DNA of 64,000 bases from Notospermus geniculatus (lineage: Eukaryota; Nemertea; Pilidiophora; Heteronemertea; Lineidae), in contig NMRB01001312.1 in assembly GCA_002633025.1 (NCBI GenBank), positions 31,064-95,063 on the forward strand, in the 5' to 3' direction. Within the stretch, counting starts at the first letter, position 1. The number at the start of each line of letters is the position of its first letter. The notes beneath the pieces are model-generated. The model made no database searches. It saw nothing but the letters and a program-made list of their open reading frames with translations, and was not told the origin of the DNA. Position numbers and translations under genes: made by a program. This document shows positions 51,601 through 60,600 of this stretch, one piece after another.

Positions 51601-54600
51601 GGACGGGTCAATACGTGGTACGTTCAAACTGCTGGAGAGAATCAAGATCAGCAGCTTGAATAAGAAGAAGGGCAAAAAGGCAAAGGATTGGACGTGGAGG
51701 GAGCAGGCAGAGATGGTCAAGTGGAGCAAGGTACAGTACAGATCACAATGAGGAGGGTGATTTTAGGTGTTGATGTTGCATCATGAGAAAATGAATTGTA
51801 TCACATTGTGTCATTTTAAGGAAAAATAAGCAATGAAAAAAATTGAAATTAGAGAAATTTTCATCTACTACCACTACTGTTGGGTGACCGAAACAAACGG
51901 GTTATTTTCATGCCAGAAGTAAATTGAAATAACAGTAGAAAAAAGAAATTTTGGTCACAACGCTCGTAGTGACGCCGTCTGGTGCTAGTACGGCACCCTC
52001 CTCATTGACATACCAACAGCTTTGTGTAAGTATGCGTAACTTACGCTGTGGTTACGCATAAGTTGCATGCAATATTAGGGAGGTTGAGATCAGCGACTTA
52101 TCACTGATCCTTATACGTATACGGATAGATTTCTGTACAACGAGGACAGATTTTGTGTACATTTCGATCCGTATACGTACATGTATAAGGATCCGTGATA
52201 AGTCGCTGATCTCAACCTCGCTATTATCTCTTGGTTGCACTTATCTCAACGCGTAAGTCGCACGTAACTTACGTAAATTATACGCATATAATACTGTGTG
52301 AAATGTTGTGTAACATATGCGTCGAGCAAGTTGCGAGCCATGAAATCCTACGCGTAGGTTGCACGCAAGTTGATCAACAATGAATGGACTGAAAGAAAAC
52401 CTGTACTGACAAAAGCAGGTCAATTGTATTCCACTTGATGGCCATAATTCAGTGATAATCTTCATTCTTCCAGTCACCAATCCAAGCTTCCTTACTCAAG
52501 TGGCAGACATCAGCTATGAACAAGCTGGCTCTAGAGGCCTTCATTGGTGAGTTACAAGCTGTAAAGAATCATTAGGCCATGGGAACTTAGGTATGAGTTT
52601 ACCGTCCGAAACTTTTTGAAAAGTGATGAGGCTTTTTTTCATTATTCATTATTCATTATTTTGTTTTGAGCCCTTTTCAAGTGAAAAACAAGGTACGGAC
52701 TGCCAGTACAATCAAGTGTCTTATTGGCTGATGGAGTCATCTCCCATTCTGCAGAGTGGCCGTGGTCATGGTCGTGATATGCTTCTGAATCCGTTGACAT
52801 CGTGACCAATGAACAACAGAATGATTGAAACACATCACAGTAATGACAGTAGGGTAAATTTAGTCCATTTTCGAGGGTATGAACAAAAAAAGACACTTGG
52901 AACTAATTTTTTAGCTTTTTGGGGGAAAATTTTGGAAATAATGAAATTATTGAAAATAATGAAATTTTTCATGCGGTGGTGCCACCACCATGCGGGCGGT
53001 GGACGGTAAACTCATACCCAAGTTCCCATGGCCTTAAAGTAAAGTGCCAGGCCTGTGCACATTTCCAAGCTTGGCACTTTGCCTGTGTTGAAGTTAGGGT
53101 GAATCATACTTTACGATTCGCCATGACTTCAACATGGGCAAAGTGCCAAGCTTGGAAATTTGCACAGGTCAGTGGTAGGCCTAAATAATCCATGGCGCAG
53201 TTACCTAATGATGTTAGGGTAACTTGGTTTACTTTCCATGAGCCTATAGCAAATCCAAGGTTGTGCTCAGTCAACTGGTAAATACTGTGGTTTGTGGTTG
53301 AATCGTGTTCACTTTGTGGGGTCTGTTGCACAGGTCTGGCACTTTGCCCATGTTGAAGTTAGGGTGAATCATACTTTACCGGTATTTGGTCGCGGGGACT
53401 ACAGTACAGGTCACAATTGACATCCCTAAATTCGCGTAGGTTACGCGTAAGTGACTCGTAACTTACGCAACAACTCACGAGCTATGTTATGCGTTAACTT
53501 ACTAGGTGAGTTATGCGAATTTCACTATCTATGCAGTGATTTACGAGGCGAGTTACGCGAAACCAAAGCCCGCGTAAGTTACGGGTAACTTACGAGTAAC
53601 TTTCACGAAGCCGTAGGGATGTCAGTTGTGACCTGTACTGTATCCATTAATCAAAGATAGAAACATGTACTGATACTGTCAACAAGCGAATTATAGCTAT
53701 TCATTGTGGTTGTTGATTGGTTGGTGATATTGACAAATTAAGCAGACTGGCGAATTTGCATAATATGTTTGCTTCTTGCTCTTTTTTAGCAATAATGAAG
53801 TTTATGGGAGATTACCCACTGGCTAAGAACCAGAGAGAAATAGACTGCATCTACATTATACTGATGGTAAGTACTGGAAGTTTGGGCCTACATGGCCTGT
53901 ACATGTACGTGTAGATCCAGGCTATCAGTTGGGAATTTCACAAAAATTCGACTGGACATCCCTTTTTAGCCCGCTTGGCCGATAGGCCAAAAGGGCTTAC
54001 CGGAATGTTGTGCTTGGGGCCTTTGGTGGTGGTCTGTCGCATGCGTGTCTGCATGTGTCTAACCTTTCACATGCGTGTGGATGCCAGAGTTTGACCATGA
54101 TCATGTTACCCTGGAACATTTCGATTTGACTTTTATTTGTCATTCATTCTTCCGGTACATTTACCCAGGTGAGCACATGGTCCGTCGACCATTTCATGAT
54201 TAATTGATATTTTGTAGGCCTGCCACAACAATCCGCCGCTGCGTGATGAAGTCTACTGCCAGTTGTGTAAGCAGACGACAAACAATAAGAGCACAAAGTC
54301 CGACAGTTCTGTGAAGGGTTGGCGGCTGTTCACAGTAGTTGCGGCCTATTTTGACACAAGTGAAATCCTCCGGCCATATATCCTCAAGTTCCTGCAGCAA
54401 GCAGCATTTGATACGAACAGAGTCAATCATGGTATGTGGAACTTGGATTAATTTTCACAACTAGGCAATACCCATTCAGTGGAGGCGGGAACTGCTAAAT
54501 TTACGCAAGACGCGTCACGTCATTAAGGTCGATCTATACCCATTGCGTGACGCCGAACTGCCCAACTTAAACTCGTGATAATTCATTGATAACAATGATT

Positions 54601-57600
54601 ACAAAAACATTTCTGGTACCGTACGTTACGTATGAAGCATCTAAGTGAACTTTCACCCTAAATGACTGGATCCTATTTCCGGATTGCCCAGAAAAATGAC
54701 TTTGTTGGAAAGGCCGAAGAAAATTCCTTGAGCAATTTTCCGTCAACATGCTATGTCGCATCGAAACAAACTCTGTTGGAAAAGACGCAGCCATACCTGG
54801 TGCATGTCGGTATAACCGCAGATTTTTAAAAAATATGCTAATTATGCTTATAATTAACAAAGTTTAGCTTTTACTCCACATAATTTTCTCTGTTTCGTGA
54901 ATTTCGCGGACATCTACTTCAAAATCCCAGAATCGGCTGTTATACGGACAAGCTCCATTTGGTGAACAACACATTTCCAGTTTCAAAGTTTGAAAAATGT
55001 TTATAAAAGTGGGAGAAAAACTGCTCGCAATTTTGAAACTTTATTCTCCACGTGGGTTTGTTTACTATTTGCAACACACGTTCACTATACTGCGTTTCCA
55101 AATATTATGTGGGCAAATCAGCGGACCATTGAATGCCAAGGCCTACAATTGACTGACAACAATAAAATCTATTCCAGCGCTAACGCGGCCTAAAATTGGC
55201 GAACAGAGTTGAGGCAATTATTATTCATGATGATTCATTCAGTTTCACTCCAGTGGGTCGCTTGGAATGTGCTTGTCTGGGGGAAAACCCAATGACTATA
55301 GATCGACCTTAAGGAGCACTTGGAGGCCGTAATTATGTCATTTCATCACATGACGTTGCTGACATCCCGGGATGAAGCGACGGAAATCTCGATGACGTCA
55401 TGACGTCAAAAAGCCTAAACAGCATTGTTATTTTCGTTAATATCTTAATATTTCGAAAACTATCAATCATCAAAATTCTGGCTTTGAAAGGACACTTCTG
55501 AGGTCTGTCTGCATGTGCATACCAAGTTTGGGGGCATTCCATTCGTCAGTCTTGGAGAAAATCGCAAACACACAAACAAACAAACAAACTCTTCTCAAAT
55601 TTTAGTGTGATGATTTCAGCTGGATACGAATTGTTATTTTGATACACCCACCTGAAGAATAAATCAGTAGTTGTACATTGCATTTTCTATGTTTCAGCCA
55701 TTGCCTCTGTTGCGTTGCAAAACTTCAGAAAAACACTCAAATATGGTGGTAGGAAAAATGTGCCAAGCTGGACTGAACTCGAAGCACTTTCGGTGAGTGA
55801 GATTATGTCATTCTGATGTTCATTGATTGGTGAGCCAAGTGAGAAATGGTTTATCATTGCCATTCCTGTACGCATTCACTGGCCGTAGTTCAGTAAAATA
55901 TTCCAAGACTCCTTGATTAATTGTTATTCCAATTACATGTAGGTTGGAAGGGATGTTGTAACCAGTTGTAACTAGTTGGCTAGGCCTACAGTATCAATTC
56001 CAATCTAAGAGCCCAAATAGCAGTGCTTCACATTTGAAATCTGCAGGAGCTCAATCAGTTGAGCTCCTCAAAGGCTCAAGGAGAGCTGTTCACACTCGTG
56101 AAATGTGATGGTCAGTTACCGGTACTTCAAGGATGCCGAGGAGCACGGTGAGTGAAGCTCATCGGTGCAATTTTGTGGGTGCACAGGGGCGCGAGCGTGA
56201 TTGCGCCCATCTTACATGTACATGAAGCACTGAAATAGAATACAGTAGAACTCGCATAAACCGGACACTCGCATATAACATACCAATTCTTGAAGTCCCG
56301 GTCCCGTCTTACAATGCAAAAGCCATATGTGTATAACAGACTTTGCATATAACGGACAGTAATTGCTGGTCCCAATCAGTACGTTATATGCGAGTTCTGC
56401 TGTATTGCTAATGATGATTTGTACACCTTTCAGAAAGGGCGGCTGACTAAGCGTCAGATGTTCTTACTCCCCGGAGGCCTCCCTCTCATGTTGAATTTGA
56501 AGTCTTGCTCTGTTGCTGAAGACGTCATAGAGGAGATCTGCAACCACTTGAACATCAGCAACCCACTTGAGAGGAATGAGTACACGCTGTATTATGTCGT
56601 GGAAAAGGGTAAGCTGAGTTTACATGTATTCGTTTATTATCATGACATATTTACATGTGCACGTACAGTACAATGTCGTGGAAAAGGGTAAGCTGAGTTT
56701 ACATGTATTCGTTTATTATCATGACATATTTACATGTACACGTACAGTACAACTATCAAACCTTTTGAACCTAATGATTCATATGGCATTTTGGCAGGGT
56801 TCTGTTCAGTACTGAATGAGTGCCGGTTGGAACGGGGGCCTAGCTCCCACAGAAAAAAATTTGAAATCTAGACGTGAGACCTGAGAGTCGAAATAATGAG
56901 CTCATTTGGCGTCAGAATGACCCCGATCCACTCTATTGCAATTATAGGTGGCCCACCGTTGTCGTTGTTATCGTTGGTCAGAACTGTGTCAGGAAGCCCC
57001 GCCGGGAAGCACATTTGGTGAATGAGAACAGAAAGGAAATTCGGAAGTGTGCGTGGCAGACATCTCTCCTCGCACACTTCGTTAGTTTTGATGGTCGAAA
57101 ATGCTTTTCTAGGCCAAGTGCCGGTTGGCATTTCTGCTTCCTGGATGGGGCCATCCGGCGCCGACCAGCAGCGGCAGAACCCTGTTTGGGATCACCCTTT
57201 GTCCATCTATCTTGACCATTTAAGGTGCCAATCCATGGGAGAGTTTCTTGCGCGAGTTCAGTTGGCTCTCAATGGGCAACTCAACTGCGAGCAGTTGTTT
57301 GTATCATTGGTCTCAGCGTAAGCCGTGAGGAACAAATGTGACCCGGCACAGCAAAATGAGTCGGAAGTCGCACAGAAGAAGACCGAAGGTGGAACCAGAC
57401 AGCAACCACAGAAATCGACCAAGTCAAATTTCACAATGGGCAGACAATCCTGAAATCAGCGAACCGTTGGTGTCACCTTGGACATGTTGGGTCTTCTTAT
57501 GTGCGCATTCCGACTCATTTTGTCGTGCCGGGTCACANNNNNNNNNNNNNNNNNNNNNNNNNNNNNNNNNNNNNNNNNNNNNNNNNNNNNNNNNNNNNNN

Positions 57601-60600
57601 NNNNNNNNNNNNNNNNNNNNNNNNNCTCTGGGTCTGATGGCATTCGATTTTTTTCAAAATTCCTGAAATTATCAAAGTATCAAATTTGAAAATTCAAATG
57701 ATATTTTGCAATTTCACAAAATCGAAGTGAGATTTTCGAAAACTTTCTTCACTGCAGTTTTTAGAACTGGTCATAGGATGATATGATATCGATTTCGAAT
57801 CAGATATTTGAACTTTTAAAAAGTTGAGTTTTTCATGATATTTTGAAATTGTGATATCTCTGTGATATTTTGGCCGTATTTTAAAAATCTCTGTACATAC
57901 CAATTAAATGTCATTCAATGAAGCCTAAGACGTGCCAGTTCAGCTCATTTGTATTTTTTAAATATTTTTCCTATAATTTTTCATGGGGGTATGAATAAAT
58001 TTGAGGACGACTGTACATGTCTGGTACACATCACACCTTCATCCACAGTACACATCGGAAACCATTGACATTGCTCCGATGTCCCTCTCTTATTCCCTTT
58101 AATGTATTGATGTTGATTTATTTCAGAGTTTACCAAGCTACCTCAATGGAAATCTGATTGCCTGCAAGGGATCGTCACTATCAAACCAGCAAATAGTATG
58201 TTGAAATTATTCTCAAATTTGGCAAAGAAAGGCACCTGGGGTGAATGTCAGTGTCAGTTTTTTGGGGGGCTAAGGCCCGGTTGCGCCAGTATACCTAAGG
58301 TCGACTTTGTTTTCAAGCGAACCTTAAAGTCGTTAACCTCAGATTGTAATGGCAAATCATATTACTCAGTTGAGGTCAACTTAACTTTGAGCATAGCTGG
58401 TGCAACTGGGCCTAAGTGTCATGTGCATTTAAGCTTGGCTTGAATATACTGGGTCCTCTTCCGATCACCGGTCACCGGTTGTTCGTATGCGTTAGTGCTT
58501 CAGGTGAGGCTCCGATTAGGGTTGAGTGGAAACGGTCAGCAAGCGAGGCGTGTCTGATTGACGTTTTGGCATGTTTTGCGGTATACCGTTCATGCATAAT
58601 AAACGAGGTCAGTCTTGGTTTATCACATGAATACCTCCCGTCAACCGCAGTAAACCGCAGCGAATGAGGCATTAGAAAAGCGCCCCAGCGGGCCTGAAAA
58701 TGTATTGCTGACACTGTAGAAAATTGCCGATTGACCGACGATCGGAAGAAGACCCAGTAATAATATTCTATGCAGTTATTTATATGGCATGGGCCTTTCG
58801 TTCCCATAGTTTAGTTCATGCATGGATACATAAGGCTGCCATTACCTATTTCATCTCCAGAGGGCCAGAAAGTAAAAGTGATATTTTTGCCCTCGGATCC
58901 CAAACTTTTTCTGCGTAGGTACTTCTTACTCCATGGACAACTGCCAAAACTGAGCTACAAATGAGAAAGTTCTAACCTTGTTTGAACTGTATCAAGATAC
59001 CCGCTATTTCTATATGCTTGGCAAAATTTGACCATGATCATAATATAAATATGGCTCTGGAACATTTCAACTTTTAACATAATGTAGTTCATTCTTTTGG
59101 TACGTTTACACCCAGGTGAGCACATGGTCCTTGGACCATTTCATTGATAGTCAAACTTGTGCCTTTCTTTTTCAGACTGAGATTGCCAAACTGGCTGCAT
59201 TACAACAGAAAGCCAAGGACAAAGTCAGAATGCCCACAATGTAAGTGCCTTCATGTTGATACTTCCTAACAGACCGGATCTGCTGTCTTGTTTTGGCTGG
59301 CTAAATGAAGAATCCACCTTACAATTGTTTATTACTGTACATTTTAGGCGGGAGGTCCAGGACATATTACCGAGCGGTATTGAGAACATGACTGATCTGA
59401 CGTCGCAAGCATGGGTAAATGCTGTACATGAGAAACTCAAAGAAATCAGCCAGATGACACCAACAGCATGCAAGATAGCGTTCCTCGGTAAGGATTATAG
59501 ATTCTCTGCGAGTCCGCATGTTTGCTTGTACAAAAGTTTTTGTTGCCTGACAATCTTAGTACACAAGGCTTCAAGTTCCATAAATTTATTCTGCCTATAA
59601 TATTGTAAACTACCTACGCAGTTGTGTACCGTGCCCCCTTAGGTTTACCCGCTCTCCGCAACTGCTTCACTTCGTAGAATTTGCCGCGTTTGGTCAACAG
59701 ATGGTGTCAGGGCCAGGCGCGTGTTTTATAGCCTATCAGCACGCAGCTTTCAGAACTCTTTGGCCTGTTGGCAACGAATGTTCTTGGGCTGCCATGGCTA
59801 CTAGATCACATGATCCGCTCAGCCACTGAAAAAGTGTCTCAGGCCAGCTTGGTTACGGGTTGCTCGGCACCCTCATTCTTTGACTCTCTAAGCGCCATCT
59901 GTTGACCAAACGCGACGAATTTTACGAAGTGAAGCAGTTGTGGAGAGCAGGTAAACTGAAGGGGATGTGGCTCACAGCAGCATAGGGAGTTTAATAATAT
60001 TGTGATTGATTTCCAAATTTCAGAGTTGTTGAAGACCTGGCCATTATTTGGGTCCAAGTTTTTCCGAATTAAGGTGAGTACATGTAGTGAATCAAAGCAG
60101 TTGTTCACTTGAGTCACATGCATCGATCTGGGGATGGTTCAGCAAGCAGAAAAGGATAGCATGGTTTCATTGACCTCTTCATTGCCAAATTCCCCACGCA
60201 CAGTCTTCTCACTGCCCGATTTCCAAGGAAAACCTTAAAGGAGATTCGAACACCACTTTTAGCTAACCTGGGTGAGCTTATGTGGTGTGTTGTGTCCTTC
60301 GATGTCCGTTAACACTAGGTCAAGTTTCGTAACCGCTTGGGCTATTGACTTGAAATTTTGTACCTGTATACTCTTACATGTAAATCAGGTGACCTACAAC
60401 ATCACGTTTCGGTCTGATCTGATTCTTGGCTTGGCCACCTGCTGACCAAAAACGAAAGTGCAAAAAGTGCAAGAGCTCCTCAAGTATAATCATCTTGAGA
60501 ATATAGGCCTAGATTAGAGAGGACGGGACTTCAGGATATATGTACTAGTTTTTACAGACGTGGTAGCGTTTCTACATGATTTTACTGATTGCCATATTTC

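Larger units (their letters stand above)
51734..52408. mobile_element. Degraded GTAACTTAC element with two nested insertions
   Basis: Left TIR CAGTACAGATCACAA starts at intron position +4 after TA at 51732-51733. It is interrupted at 51749-52006 by an ATGAGGA-family element, then resumes TTGACATACC...GTAACTTACGC, is interrupted again at about 52076-52225, and ends near ACCTGTACTG (52399-52408). It occupies nearly the whole 743-bp intron. Confidence 0.7.
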
